Assembly: GCA_027012135.1 (NCBI GenBank) | Contig: JALUZF010000186.1 | Coordinates: forward strand, 1 to 59,831 | Origin: Gammaproteobacteria bacterium | Lineage (GTDB): Bacteria > Pseudomonadota > Gammaproteobacteria > GRL18 | Direction: 5' to 3' | DNA length: 59,831 nucleotides | In this document: piece by piece, positions 10,301 to 16,850 of the stretch | Layout: each line of letters opens with the position of its first letter | Numbering within the stretch: the stretch's first letter is position 1 | Notes under the pieces: generated by a model | The model's database searches: none | Told to the model about the DNA's origin: nothing | What the model saw: the letters and a program-made list of their open reading frames with translations, nothing else | Position numbers and translations under genes: made by a program

Positions 10301-10407
10301 CCGGCTGGTTACTGGCTCCGGCCTTTGCCAGTGCAGCCATGGCTATGTCATCGGTAACGGTAGTGGCCAATGCCAATCGTCTGCGCTTTTTTAAACCTGA
10401 AATTTAG
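7393..10407 (+). CDS. copA: CopA-like Cu(I)-exporting P1B-type ATPase
   Basis: ATP-driven copper exporter of the inner membrane, 1004 residues. The N terminus has three heavy-metal-associated domains with MTCAHC (about 20-25), MTCSSC (about 114-119) and MTCSSC (about 188-193), then a fourth ferredoxin-like segment with no CxxC. The core shows LTGEP (actuator), the CPC membrane motif (about 640), DKTGTLTQG (phosphorylated Asp about 685), SEHPLAEA and GDGVNDAPAL. The last helices keep YN and MAMSS, the Cu(I) signature. Domains 2 and 3 are almost repeats of each other (shared GGDPQAVVNAIIDQGY), which points to a recent internal duplication. The start follows GAGG, 13 bp after the PII-like gene. 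Confidence 0.95.
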   Translation: MHHIEKPPVNRQYKIKISDMTCAHCVARVEKAALAVDGVEAINIDLEQGEALVTGGLPHEVIQSITEAGYPASPVAEIPESCPIEPPSEQDTSPAAQTEQEKNTSSYIIDIEDMTCSSCVATVEKAIRSVDKVAEAGVNLLEKQALVQGGDPQAVVNAIIDQGYKASLRSKPKPVQSQRFYYIAIEDMTCSSCVATVEKAILSVPGVKSGSVNLLEKTAQVEGGDPQAVVNAIIDQGYNARLIEQQKVSNQYQLIISQFDGSDTALEKIINEQLQAQADKVEHIAFDFTGTDRKVEITTALPPAQLLVILKKAGIEARINEQYEDPYIEQERQSRLEIRRSWHRAILAGTVGTLLMTSEYMGWVPEVSKDTYFHGISSQMFWFIVALICLFTMWFSGRNYYITAVKQARHLSSNMDTLVALGTSAAWLSSMLIIIDPDFIPGGGYLYLDAGVIILAFLQFGHALEIRAKRTTSASIASIIEMAPKSATVVYDGVEVSLPVSLLQVGDIIKVKPGERIPIDGIITEGSSSIDEAMLTGEPLPVKKSPGDTVTGGTINKSGSFLFKVSKLGEETTLSQIINMVKQAQMTKPEIGRLVDKIASVFVPIVITIAIITFFTWYFVGPEPRLAYALTAGIAVLVIACPCALGLATPIAIMMGTSKAAQLNILIKNSDALQTASKLTHVVVDKTGTLTQGKPSVTDIIVNSELASSIINKDYLLQYAASLETGSEHPLAEAILTAASEHELALLPVKDFTAVEGRGVKAEIENKKILLGNQAFMLENKVELAPEIIKQAETLAEMSATPIWLAEDGHLLGLMALKDPIREDTPAAVKLLQKQHIEVVMCSGDSDKTAQAVARELGIRDVHSQVMPEDKLNIIRSLQEQGYIVGMVGDGVNDAPALAQANTGFAIGSGTDVAIENADITLAGNSLMNVGTAIAVSAATMKNIKQNLFGAFIYNVIGIPLAAGVFYPLTGWLLAPAFASAAMAMSSVTVVANANRLRFFKPEI

Positions 10408-10425
10408 TATATAAGAGGAATTTTT

Positions 10426-10632
10426 ATGAGCACTATAACAGAACTTAAAATTACTGGTATGACCTGTAATCATTGTGTTATGCACACCAAAAAAGCCCTG
10501 GAAGCGGTAGCGGGCGTAGAGAATGCCGAAGTCAGTCTTGAACCGGGTTCCGCAAAAGTAACGGGTACAGCGGATGTGGATGCTTTAATCGCTGCAGTAA
10601 AAGAGGCCGGTTATACAGCCGAAAAGGTTTGA
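10426..10632 (+). CDS. copZ: CopZ-like copper chaperone (HMA domain)
   Basis: A 68-residue single heavy-metal-associated domain with the copper site MTCNHC near residues 11-16. The family binds Cu(I) in the cytoplasm and delivers it to the N-terminal domains of CopA. It starts 18 bp after copA, behind AGAGGA, and is the last gene of the cus-cop operon. An imperfect GC-containing hairpin (AGGGCTTT/AAAGCTCT, about 10678-10697) follows but lacks a good T-tract. Confidence 0.93.
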   Translation: MSTITELKITGMTCNHCVMHTKKALEAVAGVENAEVSLEPGSAKVTGTADVDALIAAVKEAGYTAEKV

Positions 10633-10801
10633 TTGAAGCTGTAAGTTGTTGAAAGATAAAATGTTAACGTTCTGCACAGGGCTTTCTGAAAAGCTCTATA
10701 TCACATAAACCTTAATTAAAACTGAATTTTTTATCAAAACTGTTTTAATTATTGAAAAATCAGCATAAAATATGACTTCAAATAACCCAGTAGTACACAC
10801 G

Positions 10802-10845
10802 GTCATATTACCGGATATAAGTAAAGTCATATAAAAGGTCATATA
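10802..10845 (+). repeat. three GTCATAT direct repeats in front of the Fur-family gene
   Basis: GTCATAT occurs at 10802, 10826 and 10838, the last two followed by AAAA and exactly 12 bases apart. They lie directly before the start at 10855, where a promoter and autoregulatory operator would be expected. The function is inferred only from position. Confidence 0.35.
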
Positions 10846-10854
10846 AAAAATACT

Positions 10855-11316
10855 ATGCTTAATGATGCAAACTCTGATGCAGACAGCACCACTGACAAAC
10901 GCTCTGATAACCATTCAGAGGTTGTTGATATTGCGTATAAACTGAAAGCTCAAGGGGTGTTTCCGACGCAGCAACGTATGATTATAGCTAACGTACTATT
11001 TTCTAAAAATCAGCATCTGACGGCTGATCAGGTAGATGATTTAGTCCGTGAGAGTAAACATCAGGTATCCAAAGCGACTATTTACAATACCCTGGGTCTG
11101 TTTGTTAAAAAAAATCTATTGAATGAAATTCATATCGATTCATCCCGCACATTTTATGATACCAATACCCAGCCTCACCAGCATTTTTATAATATTGATT
11201 CGGGTAAATTAACCGACATTAATTTAAATCAGTTACCGGAAATTATTCAGGAACAATTACCGGAAGCCACTCAGGTGGATTCTGTTGATATTATTGTTCG
11301 TATCAGAAACCATTAA
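10855..11316 (+). CDS. Fur-family transcriptional regulator lacking cysteines
   Basis: A 153-residue DNA-binding regulator. It shows the winged-helix region (VSKATIYNTLGLFVKKNLL) and the metal-site segment TQPHQHFYNIDSG typical of Fur/Irr/PerR proteins. It has no cysteine at all, so the structural CxxC zinc site is absent; Irr-type members also lack it. The first 20 residues are a low-complexity acidic extension and there is no clear ribosome-binding site, so the start is uncertain. It lies between copZ and htpX inside the copper cluster, which makes it one candidate for reading the palindromic operators. The inducing signal cannot be read from sequence. Confidence 0.8.
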   Translation: MLNDANSDADSTTDKRSDNHSEVVDIAYKLKAQGVFPTQQRMIIANVLFSKNQHLTADQVDDLVRESKHQVSKATIYNTLGLFVKKNLLNEIHIDSSRTFYDTNTQPHQHFYNIDSGKLTDINLNQLPEIIQEQLPEATQVDSVDIIVRIRNH

Positions 11317-11357
11317 TATCTTCTTTAATTTAAAGCCACTGTTTTAAAACCACTCTT

Positions 11358-12314
11358 TTAAAACCAGAGATAACGTCCCATTCTGCGTGGTTTTATCGCA
11401 TTATCCGCTATCAGGTTATTGTGTGCTGGATGTAAATAGTCAAACGGCTGCCATTGGGATTTCTGGTACAGTTTATTTAACTGTTTTATTCTTTCCTCCG
11501 TGGTCGGATGCGTCCTTAAAATGGCATTATCCGTTGATGCTCTGTACAAACGTTCCCAGTAACTGTTCTGTCCATCCAGTTTAATCAGTGCATTTCTTAA
11601 AGGCCGGGGATCCCCTAATAACTGGGCCGCTGATAAATCCGCAAGAAACTCACGTTTTCTGGAAACCGCTAATTGTATCAGGGCGCTGGCAACAGGCGCC
11701 AGGATTAATATAGCAAAGGCGATAAAGTTAATACTGACCATGCCCATTAGTTGTGCCGGGATCAACATCATTAATAAAATCTGTCCTGTAAAGGATAAGG
11801 TTCTGGTTAACATACCCATGGTATCGGCCAGGGACATAATACGCATATCATGATGTTTAATATGACTGATTTCATGAGCCAGAACACCGGCCAGTTCTTC
11901 CAGTTCAAGTGTTCGTAATAGTCCGTCGGACAGACCGATCACGGCATTATCCGGACTGCCGGTGGCAAAGGCATTTAAAGTACCGACAGGCAGGTAATAC
12001 AACTGAGGGATCTGAGTCAGACCGGCACGTTTAGCCAGTTGCTGGTTGATGGAATGCAGTTGAGGTGACTGTTCCACAGTGATAGGGCGGGCATTATAAG
12101 CCCGCATAATAAAATAGGGTGAATAAACCGGGTTAAAAATGCCGATTATCAGGATCACAAACAGGGCGGACAGGGCAAAATCCTCTCCCAGAATCCATAA
12201 GCCAAGTAAGCCGACAAAGGCGGCCATAACCATTAGCAGCAGTACTGTCTGCAGACGATTTTTAAACTTGATCTGATTAAGTTTGTCCGTATCCAGTGCA
12301 ATATATGGGCTCAT
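11358..12314 (-). CDS. htpX: HtpX-like M48 membrane metalloprotease
   Basis: Zinc-dependent inner-membrane protease that degrades damaged membrane proteins. The 318-residue protein has two N-terminal membrane helices (about 21-60), the zinc motif HEISH (147-151), two further hydrophobic segments, and the third-ligand region REFLADLSAAQ. It is transcribed away from the DUF411 gene, and the perfect palindrome at 12372-12393 lies in the shared 149-bp promoter region. This links it to the copper regulon and suggests a role in repairing metal-damaged envelope proteins (inference). Confidence 0.88.
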   Translation of the reverse strand: MSPYIALDTDKLNQIKFKNRLQTVLLLMVMAAFVGLLGLWILGEDFALSALFVILIIGIFNPVYSPYFIMRAYNARPITVEQSPQLHSINQQLAKRAGLTQIPQLYYLPVGTLNAFATGSPDNAVIGLSDGLLRTLELEELAGVLAHEISHIKHHDMRIMSLADTMGMLTRTLSFTGQILLMMLIPAQLMGMVSINFIAFAILILAPVASALIQLAVSRKREFLADLSAAQLLGDPRPLRNALIKLDGQNSYWERLYRASTDNAILRTHPTTEERIKQLNKLYQKSQWQPFDYLHPAHNNLIADNAIKPRRMGRYLWF

Positions 12315-12371
12315 AATATAGAAATATACGGAGTCTGTAGTTGGATATCAAGAGAATATAAGAAAATGTTA

Positions 12372-12393
12372 AACATTAAATAAATTTAATGTT
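12372..12393. promoter_or_regulatory. 22-bp perfect palindromic operator between htpX and the DUF411 gene
   Basis: Identical to the copy at 335-356 apart from the two central bases. A -10 candidate (TTATAT, 12409-12414) starts 15 bases after it, giving the same geometry as at 335. It could serve the plus-strand DUF411 gene, htpX, or both. Confidence 0.65.
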
Positions 12394-12463
12394 CGTGAAA
12401 GATTATTGTTATATTAAAAAAAGTACAATACTGGATAAATATTATTAATTCAAGGAGATTTCA

Positions 12464-13000
12464 ATGGCTCAAAGCCAGAACCAGTCTAATAAAAAAACTA
12501 CAGCTAATTCAAAAGGTAAATCAAAAACTCTGTTATTTCTTGCCTTAGCTGGTATTGCCGGTATAGCTATTGCAGCTACAGCATTTAATAGTCAGGATGA
12601 AGAACTGGCTTCGGTAACAGACAAAACTAATAGCGAAGTCATTACTGTGTATAAATCGCCCACCTGCGGCTGTTGTAAAAAATGGATCACTCATCTGGAA
12701 GATAATGGTTTTAAAGTTAAGGCCATTGACAGTAATGATATGGCATCCATAAAGGATCAGCAGGGTGTTCCTATAGGAGCCCGTTCCTGTCATACCGCAG
12801 TTATTAATAACTATATTATTGAAGGTCATGTTCCGGCTCAGGATATAAAGAATTTACTTAAGGAAAAGCGCAGCGTTGCCGGGCTGGCTGTACCGGGTAT
12901 GCCTATGGGCTCACCTGGCATGGAAGGCGTCCGGGTTGATAAATACATGGTTTATGAATTTGATAAAACCGGACATGCAAAAATTGTTTCTAAATATTAA
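12464..13000 (+). CDS. DUF411 metal-binding protein, membrane-anchored
   Basis: A 178-residue protein with a basic N terminus, one hydrophobic segment (about 23-42) acting as signal or anchor, and a DUF411 domain with SPTCGCC near residues 65-71 and GARSCHTA further on. DUF411 proteins are thioredoxin-like, periplasmic and often found in copper-resistance loci. The cysteines and the conserved His are plausible copper ligands. A strong AAGGAG precedes the start. It sits directly behind the palindromic operator at 12372. The C-terminal GMPMGSPGMEG adds methionines. The exact biochemical role is not established. Confidence 0.85.
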   Translation: MAQSQNQSNKKTTANSKGKSKTLLFLALAGIAGIAIAATAFNSQDEELASVTDKTNSEVITVYKSPTCGCCKKWITHLEDNGFKVKAIDSNDMASIKDQQGVPIGARSCHTAVINNYIIEGHVPAQDIKNLLKEKRSVAGLAVPGMPMGSPGMEGVRVDKYMVYEFDKTGHAKIVSKY

Positions 13001-13153
13001 ATAGAATCCATATATCAATTCCCACTTTCTCCTGGATAGGGTCAGGATGTGAATAAACCACAAAAAAAAGGGGCAATATACTGCAAATAAAGGAATGTTA
13101 CTTCTGTGGGTAAACTTTAATTTGTAACTAATTAACTCCGGCTGGTTTTACTT

Positions 13154-13420
13154 TTATTTACTGCTGTCTTTCTTCATATGTGCCAGACGGCGATTAAACT
13201 CCCTGATATCAATCTTTCCTTCAGCCAGTCTCTTTTCCAGAATCTCTACCGGATTGCCAACCTTGTTATTTGAATTATGTTTGTGATCCTTCTGTTCAGG
13301 TGTCCTGTTTTTAGCGGTCAGGACACTATATAGCCAGACAAATAAAATAATCAGTAATACCCAGAAAATTCCATTGGCATTATAGCCCATGGCAGAGTAT
13401 TCGAATCCATCCCCCATCAT
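13154..13420 (-). CDS. SHOCT-domain small membrane protein
   Basis: An 88-residue protein with one membrane helix (about 16-35) and a C-terminal SHOCT motif (PVEILEKRLAEGKIDIREF). SHOCT domains are short oligomerisation modules common in small membrane proteins of metal-resistance loci. It has a clear GAGG ribosome-binding site. It is divergent from the His-rich cytochrome, with a 42-bp palindrome in the shared promoter region. Its molecular role is unknown. Confidence 0.8.
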   Translation of the reverse strand: MMGDGFEYSAMGYNANGIFWVLLIILFVWLYSVLTAKNRTPEQKDHKHNSNNKVGNPVEILEKRLAEGKIDIREFNRRLAHMKKDSSK

Positions 13421-13491
13421 GTTGTAAATCCTCGTACTTTTTTAAAACTTTTTTTGAGAACGATTATTATGGCATAGCTAAAATTAACCAG

Positions 13492-13533
13492 ACCTTACAT
13501 AAACATTAAATATTTGTAATGTTTATGTAAGGT
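13492..13533. promoter_or_regulatory. 42-bp inverted repeat containing the copper-cluster operator
   Basis: Two perfect 17-base arms, ACCTTACATAAACATTA (13492-13508) and its reverse complement (13517-13533), are separated by eight bases. The inner 22 bases (13502-13523) match the recurring operator with two mismatches. It lies between two divergent gene starts, not at a transcript end, so an operator is more likely than a terminator. A -10 candidate TATAAT lies at 13554-13559 for the plus-strand gene. Confidence 0.65.
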
Positions 13534-13590
13534 TAGTGACAGGTGGTTTTACATATAATGTTGGTTTTCTGACATCATACGGAGTAATAA

Positions 13591-14295
13591 ATGAAAACCA
13601 TCGTTGTTGCCGCAATTGCAGGCCTGCTTTTAGGCACCCTATTAATATGGCTGGGTGTATACAATGTAGCCGCAAATGACAAACATCTGTCTATTACCGA
13701 AAACCTGCTTGAGGTGGTGCGGGAACGTTCTATTGAAACACGTTCTGCTGACCTGAAAGCGCCTGACCTGAATAATTCTAAACTGATAAAAGAAGGGGCC
13801 GAACATTATGCAGAAATGTGTACTGAGTGTCACCTGGCTCCAGGTATAAGTGATACTGAACTGCACACCGGTTTATATCCGCAGCCTCCGGTATTCAGTG
13901 ATTCAGATTATGATGAAAAGCCTGAAAAACAGTTCTGGGTTATCAAGAACGGATTAAAAATGACCGGCATGCCTGCATGGTATCCAGCTCATACTGATGA
14001 ACAGATATGGGGAATGGTGGCCTTTCTTCAGGTAGCCAATACTCTGTCTGAAAAAGATTATAATGAATTAAGTAAACCATCAGGTGATGGGCATAATCAC
14101 AGTCATGAACCAAATAACAGTCATGGCAATAAAACTTATTCTGAGGAAACTGTTTCTGAGCAGCAATCATCTCATAATGATGATAGACATAGTCATGATT
14201 CTAATGAGCGGGCAAGTTCACAAGCTGAACTTAAAACTGAATCACAGGCAGAACCTCAGGCACATAATGACGATGGTCACAGCCACTCACATTAA
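13591..14295 (+). CDS. membrane-anchored cytochrome c with His-rich tail
   Basis: A 234-residue protein with an N-terminal hydrophobic anchor (about 4-24), one haem c motif CTECH (77-81), a candidate distal Met in MTGMPAW, and a C-terminal tail of about 75 residues rich in His, Ser, Asp and Glu (GHNHSHEPNNSHG ... DDGHSHSH). The cytochrome domain should carry electrons in the periplasm; the tail looks like a metal buffer. Start ATG at 13591. It is divergent from the SHOCT gene behind the 42-bp operator. The combination suggests a redox or metal-storage protein induced with the copper genes; its partner is unknown. Confidence 0.8.
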   Translation: MKTIVVAAIAGLLLGTLLIWLGVYNVAANDKHLSITENLLEVVRERSIETRSADLKAPDLNNSKLIKEGAEHYAEMCTECHLAPGISDTELHTGLYPQPPVFSDSDYDEKPEKQFWVIKNGLKMTGMPAWYPAHTDEQIWGMVAFLQVANTLSEKDYNELSKPSGDGHNHSHEPNNSHGNKTYSEETVSEQQSSHNDDRHSHDSNERASSQAELKTESQAEPQAHNDDGHSHSH

Positions 14296-14540
14296 TGTCC
14301 TGATCAGGATATATCGGCCTGGGTGGTGAAATATAATAACTCTGTGCATAATCTGCATTAATGGATTTAATATAGTTATAAATTTCATCTGAATGAACAA
14401 ATTCAGCAATAACAGGGATGTTTTTCTGATGCGCGTAATCAATAATGGTTCGGGATATAATTTGTGAGTCTTTTTTCATCACTATATCCTTAATAAAGCT
14501 TCCGTCAATTTAATATAAGCTTGTAATCAAGGGATTAAGT
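14231..14540 (-). pseudogene. decayed EAL-domain (c-di-GMP phosphodiesterase) fragment
   Basis: On the minus strand, 14504 to about 14306 encodes the C-terminal half of an EAL domain: IDGSFIKDIVMKKDSQ, then VIAEFV and YYISPPRP. Upstream, the expected NPLDYIKID is still recognisable but is broken: one A is missing near 14508-14513, a short insertion follows DY, and another base is lost near 14525-14530. The catalytic N-terminal half is gone. The 3' end overlaps the end of the cytochrome gene on the other strand. It is interpreted as a relic with no function. Confidence 0.7.
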
Positions 14541-14570
14541 GTATTTATTTTAAAAACACTGGAACTACCC

Positions 14571-14592
14571 AACATTACAAATATTTAATGTT
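14571..14592. promoter_or_regulatory. 22-bp palindromic operator upstream of the Met-rich protein gene
   Basis: AACATTACAA, two bases, ATTTAATGTT. The right arm is identical to the consensus; the left arm is the variant closest to the CusR half-site. It is followed by a T-rich stretch and a -10 candidate (TATGAT, 14616-14621). The next plus-strand gene starts at 14694. Confidence 0.6.
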
Positions 14593-14693
14593 TTTTTTGA
14601 TCTTTTTTTAAGATATATGATATAGAATAAGAATCTTAATATCTGACTAGCTTACTCAGACATTATCGTTTTTTTAATTTTATGGAGAAAAAA

Positions 14694-15218
14694 ATGCATA
14701 GAATCACATCACTGGGATTTTCTGTTTTACTGGCTGCAACATCAACTATGGCTGTTGCTGATACGGATCATATCCATTCAGGGGGAACAAATGGTATGCA
14801 AAACGGAATGCCTATGGGTCAGGGTATGAGTGGCATGAAAAATGGTATGTCTATGGGCCAGGGTATGGGCGGTATGAAGCAGGGCGGCTGCGGTGGTATG
14901 ATGCAGATGCGCCAGAAAATGCAGGCTAAAGTTATGCAGATCCAGCAAGAACCCGATCTGGCCAAACGTCAGGCCATGATGAAGGAACACATGGATAAAA
15001 TGCAGGCCATGATGATGAAACGTCGCCAGGCAATGCAGGCTGAAATGATGAAAATCACTAATGAAGCTGATGCTGATAAACGTATGGCAATGTTAAAAGC
15101 TCATATGGCCAATAAAGGCGGTATGATGAATATGCAGGGCGGTAAAGGCGGCATGCAGGGCATGATGATGAATCAGTCCACTAAGGATGAACATTCTGGT
15201 TCTGAACATCAACATTAA
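14694..15218 (+). CDS. Met-rich exported protein, probable copper binder
   Basis: A 174-residue exported protein with a signal peptide cut after AVA (residue 22). The mature part has repeated Met-Gly motifs (NGMPMGQGMSGMKNGMSMG) and amphipathic Met/Lys/Gln helices, ending in a His-containing tail (EHSGSEHQH). Methionine clusters bind Cu(I)/Ag(I), so periplasmic copper sequestration is likely. The ATG at 14694 is chosen because GGAG (14684-14687) is six bases upstream; the ATG at 14682 overlaps that site. The operator at 14571 precedes it and a strong terminator follows. No exact family is recognised. Confidence 0.78.
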   Translation: MHRITSLGFSVLLAATSTMAVADTDHIHSGGTNGMQNGMPMGQGMSGMKNGMSMGQGMGGMKQGGCGGMMQMRQKMQAKVMQIQQEPDLAKRQAMMKEHMDKMQAMMMKRRQAMQAEMMKITNEADADKRMAMLKAHMANKGGMMNMQGGKGGMQGMMMNQSTKDEHSGSEHQH

Positions 15219-15230
15219 ATTAAACCGTTT

Positions 15231-15273
15231 AAAGTATTCCTGTATTTATATTTACAGGAATACTTTATTTATT
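15231..15273 (+). terminator. rho-independent terminator after the Met-rich gene
   Basis: A perfect 14-bp stem (AAAGTATTCCTGTA, 15231-15244, with 15253-15266), an eight-base loop and a following T-rich tail. Confidence 0.8.
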
Positions 15274-15320
15274 AACTCTTCCTTATTAAAGGTTTTAAAA
15301 ACCTGTCCCTTACATTAATC

Positions 15321-15334
15321 TTGATCTGGATCAA
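15321..15334. promoter_or_regulatory. FNR/Anr-type box
   Basis: TTGATCTGGATCAA matches the FNR consensus TTGAT-N4-ATCAA exactly. It lies 230 bases before the porin start in a 345-bp gene-free region. An FNR-family protein would make the porin-cytochrome operon oxygen-responsive. No FNR gene is in the window. Confidence 0.6.
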
Positions 15335-15398
15335 TAATCCAGAAGGTTTAATGTTTCTATAGTTTTAATACTCTAATCTAATTTATTTATAATTTCAT

Positions 15399-15474
15399 AT
15401 GCTTACATAAACATGCTGTTCTTTTATTCTAATAAAAAAGGTTTTATTAATTTTATGTAATATTTGTGTAAGCA
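15399..15474. repeat. separated inverted repeats upstream of the porin gene
   Basis: ATGCTTACATAAACAT (15399-15414) and ATATTTGTGTAAGCAT (15459-15474) are inverted copies matching at 14 of 16 positions. The left one resembles the outer arm of the 42-bp operator (TTACATAAACAT). They could be two regulator sites or the base of an RNA stem in the leader. Confidence 0.35.
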
Positions 15475-15563
15475 TTCTGTAAGGTTGTCATTGCTTTAAT
15501 CGTTGTATCAGAAATTACTTAAGTTATAAATTTCTGTAAACAATAAAATTTAAGGTGATTATT

Positions 15564-16841
15564 ATGACAACAAAAGAACGACTAAATACTGCAGCCATTA
15601 TTGCTTGTCTGGGTAGCTTACCCGGTCTTGCGTTTTCTGCCAGTAATGCCGAGCTGGAAGCTCAGGTTAAGCAGTTACAAAGGGATCTGGCTGAAATGAA
15701 AGCATTAATGAGGGAAATAACAACATCCCAGGTCACTAAAAAGGAAGTGGCTGTTATGAAAAAACAGGTGGAGTCAGTAAAAAAGACTCAACTGGAAGAA
15801 AAGAATGCGGCATCGCAGGTACATCTGGCCGGTTATGCTCAGTTTAACTATACGGCTAATGACAGAACTTACTATGAGGATGGAGTAAAAAAGAAAAAAT
15901 ACAACGAATTTTCTAATTCCACTTTTTCTCCAATATTTCACTATCAGTATAAAGACCTGTTAATGTTTGAGTCAGAAATGTCTATGACAATTAATGAATT
16001 AGGTGAGACTGATACTGAAGTTGAATATATGACGGCTGATTTGCTTATTAACGATAATATGACCTTTTTAGTCGGTAAGTTTTTAAGTCCTATTGGACAG
16101 TTCAGACAGAACCTGCATCCCGGCTGGATTAACAAATTACCTACAGCACCATCCGGTTTTGGTCATGATCAGGCGGCTCCAATTGCAAACGTCGGCGCGC
16201 AATTAAGAGGTGGTTTTTATCTGGCAGATACACAATTTAACTATGCAACTTATGTAGGTAATGGACCTAAATTAGGTGGTAGTCATGATGGTGGAGGTAT
16301 TGCCATTGAAGCTAATGGTTCGACCAGCAATGATAATAATGAATTAACTTATGGTGGTCGTATTGGCATTTTACCTGTTGACGGCTTAGAAATCGGTTTG
16401 TCAGCGGCTACAGGTAAAGCTGCCTTAACTTATTTTGATGATGTAGAAAATATTGAGCGTACCGAGAAAAACCGGGATTATGATGTGCTCGGTGCTGATT
16501 TTGTTTATAACTTTAAAAAGTTCCAGGCCAGGGGTGAATATATTTCTCAGGAACTGGGCAGTTTAAGAACCAGTGAAGTTGATCCATCCAGAAATAAGTG
16601 GTCATCCTGGTATGTACAGGGAGCCTATAAGTTCTCTCCTTCAAAATGGGAAAGTGTTTTACGTTACAGCGATTATGATGCTCCGGGAATTCTGGTTGAT
16701 CAGAAACAATGGTCACTGGGACTTAACTATCTCTTTGCCAATAATATTATAGGCAAAATAGCCTATGACTTTAATGATGCTACTAAAGATACCCTTAGTG
16801 ACGAAGATAAGATTACCCTGCAAATGACCTACGGATTTTAA
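15564..16841 (+). CDS. outer-membrane porin with N-terminal coiled coil
   Basis: A 425-residue exported protein with a signal peptide (cleavage after AFSA, residue 26), a coiled-coil segment (about 27-85: ELEAQVKQLQRDLAEMKAL) and a beta-barrel ending in the outer-membrane signature MTYGF. The layout resembles trimeric DcaP-like or phosphate-selective porins, with the coiled coil in the periplasm. The ATG at 15564 is chosen over the GTG at 15555 because AAGG lies eight bases before it. The cytochrome gene follows with its ribosome-binding site touching the porin stop codon, so the two are one operon. The substrate is unknown. Confidence 0.82.
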   Translation: MTTKERLNTAAIIACLGSLPGLAFSASNAELEAQVKQLQRDLAEMKALMREITTSQVTKKEVAVMKKQVESVKKTQLEEKNAASQVHLAGYAQFNYTANDRTYYEDGVKKKKYNEFSNSTFSPIFHYQYKDLLMFESEMSMTINELGETDTEVEYMTADLLINDNMTFLVGKFLSPIGQFRQNLHPGWINKLPTAPSGFGHDQAAPIANVGAQLRGGFYLADTQFNYATYVGNGPKLGGSHDGGGIAIEANGSTSNDNNELTYGGRIGILPVDGLEIGLSAATGKAALTYFDDVENIERTEKNRDYDVLGADFVYNFKKFQARGEYISQELGSLRTSEVDPSRNKWSSWYVQGAYKFSPSKWESVLRYSDYDAPGILVDQKQWSLGLNYLFANNIIGKIAYDFNDATKDTLSDEDKITLQMTYGF

Positions 16842-16850
16842 GGAATGATT

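Noticed and set aside
13492-13533. The 42-bp inverted repeat as a bidirectional terminator
   Set aside because: It lies between divergent starts, lacks a T-run and shares its core with the other operators.
14571-14592. The palindrome as a classical Fur or PerR box
   Set aside because: The spacing and half-sites do not match the 19-bp Fur or 15-bp PerR consensus, though binding by the atypical Fur-family protein cannot be excluded.
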